Shown one piece after another: positions 34,013 through 43,621 of a stretch of DNA of 64,000 nucleotides (position 1 is its first letter; every line of letters begins with the position of its first letter). Source of the stretch: Verrucomicrobiales bacterium (GTDB lineage Bacteria; Verrucomicrobiota; Verrucomicrobiia; Verrucomicrobiales; DEV007). The notes beneath the pieces are model-generated. The model saw nothing but the letters and a program-made list of their open reading frames with translations. It ran no database searches and was not told the origin of the DNA. The stretch lies in the NCBI GenBank assembly GCA_029213065.1, contig JARGPH010000001.1, positions 310,001 through 374,000 on the forward strand, read 5' to 3'. A program made the position numbers and the translations under genes.

Positions 34013-35887
34013 ATGGAATCCTCACAAGAAACCATTGCCCTCGCCGGCAATCCGAATTCAGGAAAAACGACGCTTTTTAACGCTCTCACCGGCTCTTCGG
34101 CCAAGGTAGGCAACTACGCAGGGGTCACGATCGATCTCAAGCACGGGGAATTTCACACCCCCCACGGGCGAAAATTGACTCTCGTTGATTTACCGGGCTG
34201 CTACGCGCTCGATGACTCCTCGCCGGATCAGGAAATTGCCCGCGCTGTCCTCAAAGGTGATCACGAAAAATGCCCGAAACCGGATCTGGTTATTTCCGTT
34301 ATCGACGCCTCGAACCTGGAGCGCCACCTTCAATTGACCCTCCAGATCATCGAGCTGGACATCCCCGTCATCGTCGCTCTGAACATGGTCGACATGGCCG
34401 AAAAGTCAGGCCTCCGTCTCGATCCCGTCAAACTCAGCGAGGAACTCGGAGTTCCGGTCGTCCCGATCCGGGCAGACAAAGGAAAGGGACTTATTGAACT
34501 GAAGCAGGCCATCGCGCACCCCCTCCCCCCTGCTTCGAAACCACACTGGAAAACAGGAGACGAAAAAGATCGCCGTGAATTCGGACTGAACGTCGCACAG
34601 ATCGCAGCGCGGCGCCCCGACCGGCAAACCAGCAGCAGCTCGGACAAAATCGATGCGATCGCTCTCCACCCCGTGCTCGGATGGTTTTGCTTCCTCGGAA
34701 TCATGTTCGCCCTTTTCTGGTCGATCTTTTCTTTCTCATCGATCCCGATGGGCTGGATCGAAAGCCTCCAGGAACTCCTCGTCGGTCAGGTCGAAGGCGC
34801 TATGGCGGAAGGCGATTTCCGCGACCTCATCACTCATGGAATCATTGAAGGTGTCGGTGCTGTTGTCATCTTCCTTCCGCAGATTCTGATGCTGTTTTTC
34901 TTCATCGGTCTCATGGAAAGTTCGGGCTACATGGCACGGGCAGCCTTTCTCATGGATGGGTTCATGTCGAAAGTCGGACTGAGCGGAAAGGCGTTCCTTC
35001 CGCTTCTCAGCTCCTATGCCTGTGCCATTCCCGGCGTCATGGCAACGCGGACGATCGACTCGGCCAAAGAACGGCTCGTCACCATTTTCGTCGCCCCCTG
35101 GATGAGCTGTTCAGCGCGACTTCCCGTTTACCTCCTCCTCGTTCCGATGCTGCTGGGCGGCAGCGAAGGAGGCGTGACCCAGGCCGCGATCTTCATGGCC
35201 ATCTACGTGGTGGGAACCCTCACCGCGTTTCTCGTCGCGCGAATTTTGAGGGGCCGCCTCGGACCGGACGAAGTCGAGCACCATTTCATGCTCGAATTGC
35301 CACCCTACCGCCTGCCGCAGTGGGGCTACATTTTCCGCCATGTCCTCGATCGGGGATGGGCATTCCTCAAAAATGCGGGAACGATCATTCTCGCGATCAT
35401 GATCCTGCTATGGGCCGCATCGACCTACCCCAAATCGGAGAGCGATGATCCGGCTGAGCAACTCGCACACACCGTCGTCGGACGCGTCAGCGCCGCGATC
35501 GAGCCCATCGTGAAACCACTTGGATTCGACGGCCGCACCGGCACCGCGATCCTGACCTCCTTCGCCGCCCGCGAAGTGTTTGTCGGCTCCATGGCCCAGC
35601 TTTTTCACGTCGAGGAAAGTGACGAAGAGACCGAAACCCGCACCCACATCCGCGAGCGGCTCGCCAACGAAACCTGGGCCGATGGAAGTAAAATGTTCAC
35701 TCCCGCCGCCGTAATCTCGCTGCTGATTTTCTACATCTACGCGCTGCAGTGTCTCCCCACCTCAGCGGTGGTCGCCCGCGAGGCAGGCTCATGGAAGTGG
35801 GCCGTCGGACAGTTCATTTTCATGACCGTATTCGCCGGTGTCGCCTCACTTATTGTCTACCAGACGATCACATTCTTCACAGGATAG
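34013..35887 (+). CDS. feoB: Ferrous iron transport protein FeoB
   Basis: A 624-residue Fe(II) transporter. The N-terminal GTPase domain has G1 GNPNSGKTTLFNALTG (13-28), the switch region VGNYAGVTID, G3 DLPGCYAL and G4 NMVD (near 124-127). After a helical spacer (about 165-205), the membrane domain has the Gate-like segments GVGAVVIFLPQILMLFFFIG and LSSYACAIPGVMATR with the Cys-containing motif, and MSCSARLPVYLLLVP. The C-terminal gate FDGRTGTAILTSFAAREVFV and final helices are intact. It is shorter than the 770-residue E. coli protein but typical for bacteria with small soluble linkers. The GTPase likely regulates the channel; FeoA precedes it. Confidence 0.96.
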   Translation: MESSQETIALAGNPNSGKTTLFNALTGSSAKVGNYAGVTIDLKHGEFHTPHGRKLTLVDLPGCYALDDSSPDQEIARAVLKGDHEKCPKPDLVISVIDASNLERHLQLTLQIIELDIPVIVALNMVDMAEKSGLRLDPVKLSEELGVPVVPIRADKGKGLIELKQAIAHPLPPASKPHWKTGDEKDRREFGLNVAQIAARRPDRQTSSSSDKIDAIALHPVLGWFCFLGIMFALFWSIFSFSSIPMGWIESLQELLVGQVEGAMAEGDFRDLITHGIIEGVGAVVIFLPQILMLFFFIGLMESSGYMARAAFLMDGFMSKVGLSGKAFLPLLSSYACAIPGVMATRTIDSAKERLVTIFVAPWMSCSARLPVYLLLVPMLLGGSEGGVTQAAIFMAIYVVGTLTAFLVARILRGRLGPDEVEHHFMLELPPYRLPQWGYIFRHVLDRGWAFLKNAGTIILAIMILLWAASTYPKSESDDPAEQLAHTVVGRVSAAIEPIVKPLGFDGRTGTAILTSFAAREVFVGSMAQLFHVEESDEETETRTHIRERLANETWADGSKMFTPAAVISLLIFYIYALQCLPTSAVVAREAGSWKWAVGQFIFMTVFAGVASLIVYQTITFFTG

Positions 35888-35894
35888 CGAGACG

Positions 35895-36020
35895 ATGGAA
35901 GATTGGCAGTCAGTCGCAGCAATCGCCACCGTGGCCCTCACGGTCATCATCATTATTTTCCGTGCGAAGAACGGGAAAGGCGGCGGTGGATGTGGCACCT
36001 GTGGCGACGGCGGGTGCTAG
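35895..36020 (+). CDS. FeoB-associated Cys-rich membrane protein
   Basis: A 41-residue protein that starts at the ATG at 35895, seven bases after the feoB stop. One hydrophobic helix (about 6-22: SVAAIATVALTVIIIIF) is followed by basic residues and a Gly/Cys-rich tail (GGGGCGTCGDGGC) with three cysteines in the pattern CxxCxxxxC. This matches the FeoB-associated Cys-rich family seen at the end of feo operons, which is thought to help iron handling next to FeoB. It is too short to be noticed by gene length alone, but operon position and tail make it convincing. Confidence 0.88.
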   Translation: MEDWQSVAAIATVALTVIIIIFRAKNGKGGGGCGTCGDGGC

Positions 36021-36075
36021 TCAGCGTAAAGGGGAATGGGCTTCATTCCTCTACCCCAATATTCAGAAGCCCCGC

Positions 36076-36103
36076 TTTTGCGACTTCTGCGCCTTTTCGC
36101 GGC
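36076..36103 (+). repeat. Dispersed 28-bp repeat, copy 2
   Basis: The same 28-base element as 14071-14098 (22 identities, no gaps, mainly T/C changes). It lies five bases past the stop of the minus-strand FRG gene and downstream of the feo operon, so it may mark or influence a convergent transcript end. Confidence 0.6.
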
Positions 36104-36108
36104 TGAGA

Positions 36109-36864
36109 TCACTCAGGAAAGCCCCACTCGTAAGCATCGGTGTGAGAGAAAATCTCACTGCGAATCTGCTGACACAATCCCGGCATTCCCGGAAAGAGCG
36201 TTCGTGCATCAATTCCCATCGTCGCGAGACGATTGCGTAAGTGGGATTTTTCGACAGCTGGAATCACCAGCTTGGCGAGATTGAGCCTGTCTTTACCCAA
36301 TTCAAAGAGCTCTTCGAAGCTCTCCGCCGTGGCATCTTCCTCCGGAAGCGGGTGCGAGAGGTAGCAGGTTTTCTGATTCAACATCGCCGGAGTCGTGTTT
36401 TGCGGACGATAGAGACGAGCTTCTTCAGGAACCTGCTCATAGTCGTGGGAAATCGTAAAACTCGAATCGCCGGGCAGAATACGCCAGACCGCTCCGTCCT
36501 CATTGGCAGGAGTTTCCTCCGTGGCAAAATAGAGAGCCACGAGAGCATTCTCCGACCAGGCCGAAAGTCGTGTCGGGAGACCGGCGTGTTGTCCCACCGA
36601 CATCCACTCAAGCTCACTGTCGGGCTTGAAGCCGATCTCGCCCGAACCACGCTGCTTGAGTGAGATCATGAAAGCGGCTTCCAGCTCTGCCCATGACTTG
36701 AACTCGGTCGAGGCAACCTCTTCACGCAACAAGGTCGGCAAGAGGGACCAATCCGCGTTGGAATGACCGCGATAGACCGGAATTCGCTGAAATCCCAGAG
36801 TAGGAACCATCTCCTGAATGAAATCTTCGATGCTGCCAATCGTAATAGTTTCAATTTCTTTCAT
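36109..36864 (-). CDS. FRG domain-containing protein
   Basis: A 251-residue soluble protein. The FRG domain begins near residue 25, with PVYRGHSNADWSLLPTLLRE as its entry motif, and continues with EAAFMISLKQRG and EWMSVGQHAGLPTRLSAWSE, where the GxPTRLLDW-like motif of the family reads GLPTRLSAW. NALVALYFAT is the typical end. FRG function is not established; members are often in accessory regions. The gene is divergent from an unknown gene, with an AT-rich spacer of 171 bases (36865-37035) that contains repeated TTCTCA elements, so the pair may share control. Confidence 0.87.
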   Translation of the reverse strand: MKEIETITIGSIEDFIQEMVPTLGFQRIPVYRGHSNADWSLLPTLLREEVASTEFKSWAELEAAFMISLKQRGSGEIGFKPDSELEWMSVGQHAGLPTRLSAWSENALVALYFATEETPANEDGAVWRILPGDSSFTISHDYEQVPEEARLYRPQNTTPAMLNQKTCYLSHPLPEEDATAESFEELFELGKDRLNLAKLVIPAVEKSHLRNRLATMGIDARTLFPGMPGLCQQIRSEIFSHTDAYEWGFPE

Positions 36865-36870
36865 CTCAAA

Positions 36871-36986
36871 TTCTCAATTTATGCTCGCGTTTTAAAATTT
36901 ATGAGAGATATTTGAATAACAAAGCAAAACTTTCGCTAATTACTCACTTTTGCCTCACGCATTCAATTTATTCTCATCTTTGAGAA
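36871..36986. promoter_or_regulatory. AT-rich divergent promoter region with TTCTCA repeats
   Basis: A spacer between divergent genes with strong AT bias. TTCTCA occurs at 36871-36876, a TGAGA half-site at 36902-36906, and a perfect palindrome TTCTCA-TCTT-TGAGAA at 36971-36986. The last lies 50 bases before the rightward start and could be an operator. The binding protein is unknown; the 37036-37515 product is a candidate. Confidence 0.4.
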
Positions 36987-37035
36987 CAGATTGCAATCAA
37001 AAAGTGAACATTAGCGATATTAACTTGTGAATTAA

Positions 37036-37515
37036 ATGAGCAAACCATCCCTAGACAGCTTCGTTTCGCTGATTCCCGAGCTCGAACTGAGTGATCTCAG
37101 GGCCCTGGAGATGGCTGTCAAGGTTGCCATCCAGATGAGATCTCAAGGTGATCTCACGATTGACTCGCCAAATCGATTCAGCAGCGACGAGGAAGGCCCC
37201 GGTCTCAATGAGCAGGCTGAGACGATCTTGAGCGGGATCGATGAATTTGAGCTAACTCTCGCAGATCAGGCACTTCTCGGCTCACTTATTCTCGGGGAGA
37301 AATATCATCAGGATACTTTCTCGAGTCGGGACATCAACGACATCATCGAAGAATGCGGTCGCCCGCGGGTCGCTCACATCACCTCCGCGATCGCAGGACT
37401 CACCTCCCGCTCGTATCTCGTCGGTCAGGACAACAAGTCGCTCAAGCTATCTAAAGAAGGAAGAGCCAAGGCACGCAGCCTCATTGGAATGGTGAAACGC
37501 AAAGCAGCGGCTTAG
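37036..37515 (+). CDS. Hypothetical protein with winged-helix-like C-terminus
   Basis: A 159-residue soluble, slightly acidic protein. The N-terminal half (about 1-75) is helical and unrecognised. The C-terminal half (about 78-155) has helices and a turn followed by a beta-hairpin-like segment (GLTSRSYLVGQDNKSLKLSK, then EGRAKARSLI), the shape of a winged helix. DNA binding is therefore possible but not shown. It is divergent from the FRG gene and overlaps the end of the LysR gene on the opposite strand by four bases. Confidence 0.65.
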   Translation: MSKPSLDSFVSLIPELELSDLRALEMAVKVAIQMRSQGDLTIDSPNRFSSDEEGPGLNEQAETILSGIDEFELTLADQALLGSLILGEKYHQDTFSSRDINDIIEECGRPRVAHITSAIAGLTSRSYLVGQDNKSLKLSKEGRAKARSLIGMVKRKAAA

Positions 37516-38411
37516 CGCCCTTTCCATTTCGGAGCGACCACTCCGAGAAACTCTCTTACCATAGGTTTCATTTCAACCCGGTGAGCGACCGCATGAGTGA
37601 TCCGCGACTTGCGATTCCTTGCTTCCACCAGTGGCACCCCATTACCTGTCAGCCGGTTCAGCGCTGCCGGTAGAATAGCTACACCGGAGCCTGCCACTGT
37701 CATTGCCGCAACGGCCTGCGCTCGCGAAGCCTCTTGAATGACGCGAGGGCGAAACCCCACTTCCCTGCATAAACCATGCAAATGAGAAACGAAGGCCGGA
37801 GCGGCCGAGGCGGAAATCATTACAAACGGCTCGTCTCCCAAGTCTGCAATCTTAACCCGCTCTGCTCCAGAAAGCGGATGAGCAGGAGGCAGAAAAGCCA
37901 TCAGGTCCTCGGCCCGCCATTCCGTCGTCACAATGCCGGAAGGGAGTGACTCAGGCACGATTCCGATAAACCCGATATCAAGCTCGCCTTTCTCGATCGA
38001 AGCGATCTGATCCGCCGGAAGCCTGTCCTTGAGATTCAGCTGCACCTCCGGATGACGCTTCCGGAAACGGGAAAAGACACGGACCAGCTCCTCCGACAGA
38101 ACAGCACTGACAAATCCGATCTCGATCTGATCAATCTCTCCTCCCGCGACCCGTTTCGCCGCCTGAGCGGCACGCCGAAGGTGTATTAAAATATCACGGG
38201 CCTCTTCACGAAAAACCTCCCCGGCCTTCGTCAATTCAACCTGACGGTTCGATCTCACAAAAAGCGGAGTGCCCAGTTTCTCCTCCATGTTTTTAATATG
38301 GCGGGAAAGCGGCGGCTGAGCCATGTGGAGGAGCTTCGCGGCACGGGTAAATGACAACTCTGCAGCCACCGCAAGAAAGCACTCCAATTCTCGAAAGGAA
38401 AAATCGTCCAT
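37512..38411 (-). CDS. LysR-family transcriptional regulator
   Basis: A 299-residue LysR regulator. The N-terminal HTH (about 4-62) is RELECFLAVAAELSFTRAAK, LLHMAQPPLSRHIKNMEEKL and GTPLFVRSNRQVELT. The effector domain (about 90-295) contains IEIGFVSAVLSEELV, a hinge at DIGFIGI, and AAMTVAGSGVAILPAAL, typical of the CbbR/CatR-type groups. It is divergent from ilvD with 86 bases between the start codons, so control of ilvD is a reasonable hypothesis. It converges with the gene at 37036-37515. Confidence 0.93.
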   Translation of the reverse strand: MDDFSFRELECFLAVAAELSFTRAAKLLHMAQPPLSRHIKNMEEKLGTPLFVRSNRQVELTKAGEVFREEARDILIHLRRAAQAAKRVAGGEIDQIEIGFVSAVLSEELVRVFSRFRKRHPEVQLNLKDRLPADQIASIEKGELDIGFIGIVPESLPSGIVTTEWRAEDLMAFLPPAHPLSGAERVKIADLGDEPFVMISASAAPAFVSHLHGLCREVGFRPRVIQEASRAQAVAAMTVAGSGVAILPAALNRLTGNGVPLVEARNRKSRITHAVAHRVEMKPMVREFLGVVAPKWKGR

Positions 38412-38429
38412 ATCAATCTGGTATCAATC
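38412..38429. promoter_or_regulatory. Possible LysR-type operator between lysR and ilvD
   Basis: Direct repeats ATCAATC (38412-38418) and ATCAATC (38423-38429), 11 bases apart (about one helical turn), lie at the start of the LysR gene. They may be an autoregulatory site, but no T-N11-A palindrome is clear. Confidence 0.25.
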
Positions 38430-38497
38430 GTAGATTTAAATAGTATTTCCATCTAGTGAATTTTGCCCCGATATTCACGACGAACCAATTACAAGAT

Positions 38498-40264
38498 ATG
38501 GCAAAAAAACCGAATCCGAAGAAGAAGGCTGCCCCGAAGAAGGCCTCTCAAAGAAAGAAGACGTCCGCGAAGAAAACGATCGAAGCGCATCGTCAGTTTT
38601 CATCTCCCATGCTGGATGGGCCTGACCGGGCTCCCAGCCGTGCCATGCTTCATCCTGTCGGTTTCACCAACGAGGATTTCAAAAAATCGATCATCGGCGT
38701 CGCTTCGACCTGGAGCATGGTAACGCCCTGCAACATGCACATCGACAAGCTCGCAAAGGAGTCGGTCAAAGGCGCTGATGCCGCAGGGGGAAAAGGCGTC
38801 GAGTTCAACACAATCACGATCTCCGACGGTATCTCCATGGGCACCGAAGGGATGAAATACTCACTCGTGAGCCGCGAAGTGATTGCTGACTCGATCGAAA
38901 CCGTCGTCGGATGCGAAGGCATGGACGGCATCGTCGCCATCGGTGGTTGCGACAAAAACATGCCGGGCTGCCTCATGGCAATCGCCCGCATGAACCGCCC
39001 CGGGATTTTCGTCTACGGCGGAACGATCAAGCCGGGTTGCTTCAAGGGAGAGGATGTCGATATCGTTTCTGTTTTCGAAGCGGTTGGACAGCACAGCGCA
39101 GGAAAGATCGACGACGAAACGCTCGAAGGGGTTACCGAAACAGCGATTCCCGGCCCCGGTTCCTGCGGTGGAATGTACACGGCCAACACGATGGGTAGTG
39201 CAATCGAAGCTCTCGGAATGAGTCTTCCCAACAGCTCGGCGCAGGCCGCAGTGAGCGATGAGAAGCTGATGGACTGTTTTGACGCCGGTGCCGCTGTCGT
39301 CAACCTGATCAACAAGAACATCCGACCACGCGACATCATGACGAAGAAGGCCTTCGAGAATGCGATCACAGTCACGATCGCTCTCGGCGGATCGACCAAC
39401 GCGGTGCTCCACCTTCTCGCGATCGCCAGCGCCGCTGGTGTGAAGCTTTCAATCGACGACTTCACCCGCATCGGAAAACGCGTTCCCGTCATCGCCGACC
39501 TCAAGCCGAGTGGCGCCAACGTGATGATGAAGCTCGTCGAGATCGGCGGCACTCTCCCGCTCATGAAAATGCTCCTCAACGCGGGCCTTCTTCATGGCGA
39601 CTGCATGACTGTGACCGGTAAAACCGTGAAGCAGAACCTCGCGAAAGTGAAGGCGAGCTACCCTGCCGGTCAGACCGTGATCCGCAGCGTTAAAAATCCG
39701 ATCAAGAAAGACAGCCACCTTGTTGTTCTTTACGGAAACCTCGCCCCCGAAGGTGCGGTTGCGAAAATCTCCGGCAAGGAAGGACTCACTTTCAAGGGAA
39801 CCGCCAAGGTTTACGATTCAGAGGAGAAAGCGATGACCGCGATTCTCGGAGGAAAAATCAAAAAAGGTGACGTCATCGTCATTCGCATGGAAGGCCCCAA
39901 AGGCGGCCCCGGAATGCGGGAGATGCTTGGGCCAACCGGAGCAATCATGGGTGCCGGACTCGGAAAAGACGTCGCACTGATTACCGACGGTCGCTTCTCC
40001 GGAGGCAGCCACGGGTTTGTGATCGGACACGTCACTCCTGAAGCTTTCGTGGGCGGACCGCTCGCGATTGTGAAGAACGGGGACGGTATCACGATCGACG
40101 CGGAAAGCCGTGAAATGACCCTTCACATCACGAAGAAAGAAATGAAGGAACGTCAGGCCAAATGGAAGCAGCCTAAGCCCCGCTACACCGCAGGCGTTCT
40201 CGCCAAATACGCGAAACTCGTGAACTCCGCCTCACAGGGTGCAGTGACCGACGCGGACCTCTAA
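38498..40264 (+). CDS. ilvD: Dihydroxy-acid dehydratase with Lys-rich N-terminal tail
   Basis: A 588-residue enzyme of branched-chain amino acid synthesis, converting 2,3-dihydroxy-3-methylvalerate or -isovalerate to the 2-oxoacid with an Fe-S cluster. Signatures are [20 protein letters not shown] (with the cluster Cys), [20 protein letters not shown], and the C-terminal [19 protein letters not shown]. The ATG at 38498 was preferred over 38456, because the extra 14 residues show no conservation-like pattern. Even so, the first 30 residues are an Ala/Lys-rich basic tail ([18 protein letters not shown], then KTSAKK) not seen in ordinary IlvD. It is divergent from a LysR gene. Confidence 0.96.
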   Translation: MAKKPNPKKKAAPKKASQRKKTSAKKTIEAHRQFSSPMLDGPDRAPSRAMLHPVGFTNEDFKKSIIGVASTWSMVTPCNMHIDKLAKESVKGADAAGGKGVEFNTITISDGISMGTEGMKYSLVSREVIADSIETVVGCEGMDGIVAIGGCDKNMPGCLMAIARMNRPGIFVYGGTIKPGCFKGEDVDIVSVFEAVGQHSAGKIDDETLEGVTETAIPGPGSCGGMYTANTMGSAIEALGMSLPNSSAQAAVSDEKLMDCFDAGAAVVNLINKNIRPRDIMTKKAFENAITVTIALGGSTNAVLHLLAIASAAGVKLSIDDFTRIGKRVPVIADLKPSGANVMMKLVEIGGTLPLMKMLLNAGLLHGDCMTVTGKTVKQNLAKVKASYPAGQTVIRSVKNPIKKDSHLVVLYGNLAPEGAVAKISGKEGLTFKGTAKVYDSEEKAMTAILGGKIKKGDVIVIRMEGPKGGPGMREMLGPTGAIMGAGLGKDVALITDGRFSGGSHGFVIGHVTPEAFVGGPLAIVKNGDGITIDAESREMTLHITKKEMKERQAKWKQPKPRYTAGVLAKYAKLVNSASQGAVTDADL

Positions 40265-40287
40265 GTCTGATTTAAAATAATCAATCA

Positions 40288-40328
40288 CGGCCCAATGGCA
40301 CATCAGGTGTGATTGGGCCGTTTTATTT
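40288..40328. terminator. Strong hairpin terminator between ilvD and the DUF2141 gene
   Basis: CGGCCCAAT (40288-40296) and ATTGGGCCG (40312-40320) form a perfect nine-base stem with a 15-base loop, followed on the plus strand by TTTTATTT. It ends ilvD. On the other strand, an A/T-rich tract follows the same stem, so it could serve both convergent transcripts; the downstream gene stop is at 40323. Confidence 0.85.
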
Positions 40329-40754
40329 GGTAACGAGAGCGATCACCATCGCAACAGGCTCATCCTTGATTTCAAAAGCACAGTCTTCGAATTTCGGTTT
40401 TCCTTTGGGGATCTTCTTGATCACCGAAAACGCAAGCGGCTCCTTCGGCATCCCGAGAAAATTACGATCCAGCTTTCCATTCTTATTGAGATCCTGAACC
40501 ACGGCAATCGCGTATTTCCCGGGTTTCAAATCATTGAAAACCACGACCTGATCCTCCGCAGTCTTCAGTTCGATTTTAGGAGACTCCGCCATCGGTGAAT
40601 CCGTGAAAGACTCCGCGGTCTGAAAAAGGCCTACGAGCAGATTGCCTTTAACCCCGGGAATATCGGTGACCCGAACCGTAAGCGCCGGTTCGTCCCCCTT
40701 TGCGGCAACGAATCCGATCAAGACGAGGAAAAACAATCCGAACAACAGTTTCAT
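40323..40754 (-). CDS. DUF2141 family exported protein
   Basis: A 143-residue protein with a signal peptide (about 1-19, LLFGLFFLVLIGFVAAKG). The mature protein matches DUF2141: LTVRVTDIPGVKGNLLVGLF, then FNDLKPGKYAIAVVQDLNKN and GKLDRNFLGMPKEPLAFS, with an EF-hand-like DLNKNGKLD. The fold is a small beta sandwich of unknown role. It is separated by about 80 bases from the larger CehA-type gene transcribed on the same strand. Confidence 0.92.
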   Translation of the reverse strand: MKLLFGLFFLVLIGFVAAKGDEPALTVRVTDIPGVKGNLLVGLFQTAESFTDSPMAESPKIELKTAEDQVVVFNDLKPGKYAIAVVQDLNKNGKLDRNFLGMPKEPLAFSVIKKIPKGKPKFEDCAFEIKDEPVAMVIALVTK

Positions 40755-40834
40755 AAATTGGTTTACGTATTTCGAAGCCGGTTGTTGCCCGGATTTTTAA
40801 AATAAAATGTCCCGCCTCTGAGAATAAACCGATT

Positions 40835-43495
40835 TTACCGGCCCAGCAGTTTTTCAACCGCTTCGACAGAGAGCCCTTTTACCGGCAGATCATAGCCGAG
40901 CGTATCGTAATTCGGCTCGAATCCCCCTCTGTCGACGTCAATGAAGATCGGATTGTTGTAGGCGCAGGGACGATACGAGGCCTGCGTGCTCGTTCCGAAG
41001 CCCTGCTGAAGCGTTTCGTTTTCACCGATCGCGACGACGATGAGATGCGCATCTTCACTGAGATCGAGTTTCAGCGTCTCCTGAAATCGCATCACAGCGG
41101 GCTTCTTCTCGAACATTTCGGGGTTTTTCTCGCGGGTGTAGTTGTAGCGCGGATCCTGACGCCCGTTCACCAGCACCTGAACGCGATCAATATCAAGCCA
41201 GTTGGAACACTGAACGCTTACCTTCAAGAGGACACTCCCGTTGCTCCGCTCGTGCCCTCCCGCAATCGTTCCCATCCCCGTCATCACTTTCAGAAAGGGG
41301 CCGCTTGAGACGATCATTCTCCCGTTTTTTGCCTGAGCGGAAACCTCGCGCCAGTCGATTTCCTCAGGATCATCCGAAGGGCTCGGGAGGTAGGTCCTCC
41401 AACTGCCGACACCATTACCGTAAACATGATGTGAGTCTGCCACCCCGATTCCCCAGACATCCAGCCCCTGATTCAAGAGCTGCAGCCAGATGAACTCACG
41501 ATGGTAGCTCACCTGCTTACCCAGCCCCGTCCGCGCCTTACCGATCGAAAAGGGCGCATCCGCTAAAATGTTAGTGCCGCGGTAGTTCTGCGTTTCGAGT
41601 CCGTCGAGCATATTCCCAAAATAGGCGTAGCCGCCGTCGGCCCGTCCATCGCCGTTCCGGTCGATGAAATTTTCGGTCATGTCAGGGTGATTGACATGAA
41701 CCCAGCGATCCGGCTCCTGCCCCTGATAATCACGAAGAACAATCGCATTCAAGCGCGGATCCTTCTGCCAGACCGGAGCTCCGCCATCCTGCTTCATCGG
41801 CTCGGGCTTCAAGGGAAAGGTATTGAAGTGCGCGCCCCTCCCCGTCAGTTCCATTCCGGGAACCGTGGTCAGAAACGGCGTGAGCCCCAACTCGGCGATC
41901 TGAGGTGCCCAGTCGTAGATCCGGTTGTGCTCCGTCGTCGGTGCGAATTCGATGTGCTCAGCCGCGAGGTTGATGAGGCGGTCCGGTGTCCCGCAGGTGT
42001 TGTCTCCGCTTGGCGTGGAATGATTGTGAAAGTCAGCGGAGATCCAGCCGTCTGTCCAGACCGTTCGCTCCAATTGCCCATCAAAGGCCACAACCTCTCC
42101 GGCGGCCACGGTGACATCCCGGGTGATCGCATCAAACTCGGGTCCCCGCGTCACGATAATTCGATACTCCCCCACTGGAAGCGGAACCGTGAAATCACCC
42201 GTCTCAGAATGCCACTGATCAACGCAGCCGTGAGCGCGATCGGTCGGACCCAGATTCACTTTCGAAGTTCCCTTGCGCGGATGAAATTGAATTTTACAGG
42301 GAGTGTCCTCCCCGTCATCGCCGACGATCTTAAACTGAATCGCAGCGCGCTTCGTCATCGTGCAATCCCAATCACTGATTCTGCCGGGAGCAATCGACAG
42401 CTTTCGCGAAACGGCATCCCGGCCAATATCCTCTGCGGTCGCGTCGAAGTCCCCGGCGATAAAGGCGAACTCGGCGACTCCTTTGTCGTTGGGGTAGGCG
42501 GGCACTGCGGGAGAATCCCCCACTTTGATCATCACTCTAGCATCCGTGACCGCCTTCTCATCCGGGGATGTAAAAGTCACTTTCACCCCACCGGTCGATT
42601 TCGAATCCCGAAATGCGGCGACCAGTCCGACCGCCGCCGCAGGAGACTCTGCCACAGCCAGAAAACGAGCAACCTTCATTTTCTCGCCGGGGCGGAGGTT
42701 CACTGAATCCCCCGTTGGAATCGTCGCCCCTCCGTCCTGCACCCAGGCAAAAGCGTATCCGCACTTGTGAGCCGGATTGATCGCATCAGCCCACTGAATT
42801 CCCTTGATGGTTCCTTTCACTCTCATTTGAGTCCAGAGATCCTTCACCGAAACCTTAGCCTCTTTGTCCGTTTCATTGATGAGATGCGTTTCAATCAAGA
42901 GCCCCTGCCAGCCATCCTCGAGCAGATAGAGATGCTGCCGCGAAATCCCGTCTTTCTTCGCTGCCGTCACCATCGTCTCGACTCCAACCCGCTGACGTTT
43001 CCCGCCAATATAGGGTTTCACATAGTTCACCGCCCCCTTCTGAGAGGCCGGTGAAAAAATCGTAATCTGATCGTTCGAGGCTCCCTTCAAAGTGAGATCA
43101 AAAAGGCAGCCCGGGGTCTCGTTCCCCTCCCCGTAAAAGGCGCTCATGTTAGGACGCCGCAGCGGCAGATTCCCCGAAATGACTGCTTCAATGCGATCAT
43201 TTCTCAAAACAAAATCCCCGACGATCCCGTCCGCCTCTTTTCCACCGGGGAGCATTCCGAATTTATCCGTCCCGATTTCGATCACTTCCACTCCAGCCGC
43301 CCGGCTCACTTCACCGGCGAGGAGAGCGAGATGGGCACGTTGCGGAAGGGCCGGCTTAGCCTCCGTCGCAGGACTCAGTGCAGGTCCCTTCTCTCTCGTT
43401 ACGACCTTCTCTTTTGCCTCTTGAGCGGAAACGGTCAGGCTCAGTGCCACGAGCCACGGGAGAATGAAAAGCGATCGAAAGCAAATCTGATTCAT
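40835..43495 (-). CDS. CehA/McbA-type metallohydrolase with PHP-like domain
   Basis: An 886-residue exported protein. The signal peptide ends at about residue 24 (LVALSLTVSAQEA). Residues 50-480 are beta-rich repeats of the carboxypeptidase-regulatory kind. The PHP-like metal site starts near residue 485: WISADFHNHSTPSGDN, then EFAPTTEHNRIYDW and VPGMELTGRGAHFNTFPL, which carry His/Asp/Glu ligands. A calcium-like loop DRNGDGRADGG and HVNHPD follow. The family includes CehA and McbA enzymes that cleave carbaryl, but natural substrates in this lineage are unknown. It is divergent from the M24 peptidase gene. Confidence 0.88.
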   Translation of the reverse strand: MNQICFRSLFILPWLVALSLTVSAQEAKEKVVTREKGPALSPATEAKPALPQRAHLALLAGEVSRAAGVEVIEIGTDKFGMLPGGKEADGIVGDFVLRNDRIEAVISGNLPLRRPNMSAFYGEGNETPGCLFDLTLKGASNDQITIFSPASQKGAVNYVKPYIGGKRQRVGVETMVTAAKKDGISRQHLYLLEDGWQGLLIETHLINETDKEAKVSVKDLWTQMRVKGTIKGIQWADAINPAHKCGYAFAWVQDGGATIPTGDSVNLRPGEKMKVARFLAVAESPAAAVGLVAAFRDSKSTGGVKVTFTSPDEKAVTDARVMIKVGDSPAVPAYPNDKGVAEFAFIAGDFDATAEDIGRDAVSRKLSIAPGRISDWDCTMTKRAAIQFKIVGDDGEDTPCKIQFHPRKGTSKVNLGPTDRAHGCVDQWHSETGDFTVPLPVGEYRIIVTRGPEFDAITRDVTVAAGEVVAFDGQLERTVWTDGWISADFHNHSTPSGDNTCGTPDRLINLAAEHIEFAPTTEHNRIYDWAPQIAELGLTPFLTTVPGMELTGRGAHFNTFPLKPEPMKQDGGAPVWQKDPRLNAIVLRDYQGQEPDRWVHVNHPDMTENFIDRNGDGRADGGYAYFGNMLDGLETQNYRGTNILADAPFSIGKARTGLGKQVSYHREFIWLQLLNQGLDVWGIGVADSHHVYGNGVGSWRTYLPSPSDDPEEIDWREVSAQAKNGRMIVSSGPFLKVMTGMGTIAGGHERSNGSVLLKVSVQCSNWLDIDRVQVLVNGRQDPRYNYTREKNPEMFEKKPAVMRFQETLKLDLSEDAHLIVVAIGENETLQQGFGTSTQASYRPCAYNNPIFIDVDRGGFEPNYDTLGYDLPVKGLSVEAVEKLLGR

Positions 43496-43621
43496 AGCCG
43501 CTATCCTCGCGAGTGGCAGCCCACGACGACAAGCCTATTTCCACCTTAACCACGTGAAACATAGACGCGCCCAATTCACCGCTTGAAAGCCATTTCCCTT
43601 TCAGGTTACGCTCCGCCCACT

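Noticed and set aside
34013-34600. Sodium-motive motif in FeoB
   Set aside because: The G-domain motifs match ordinary FeoB; nothing suggests ion coupling change.
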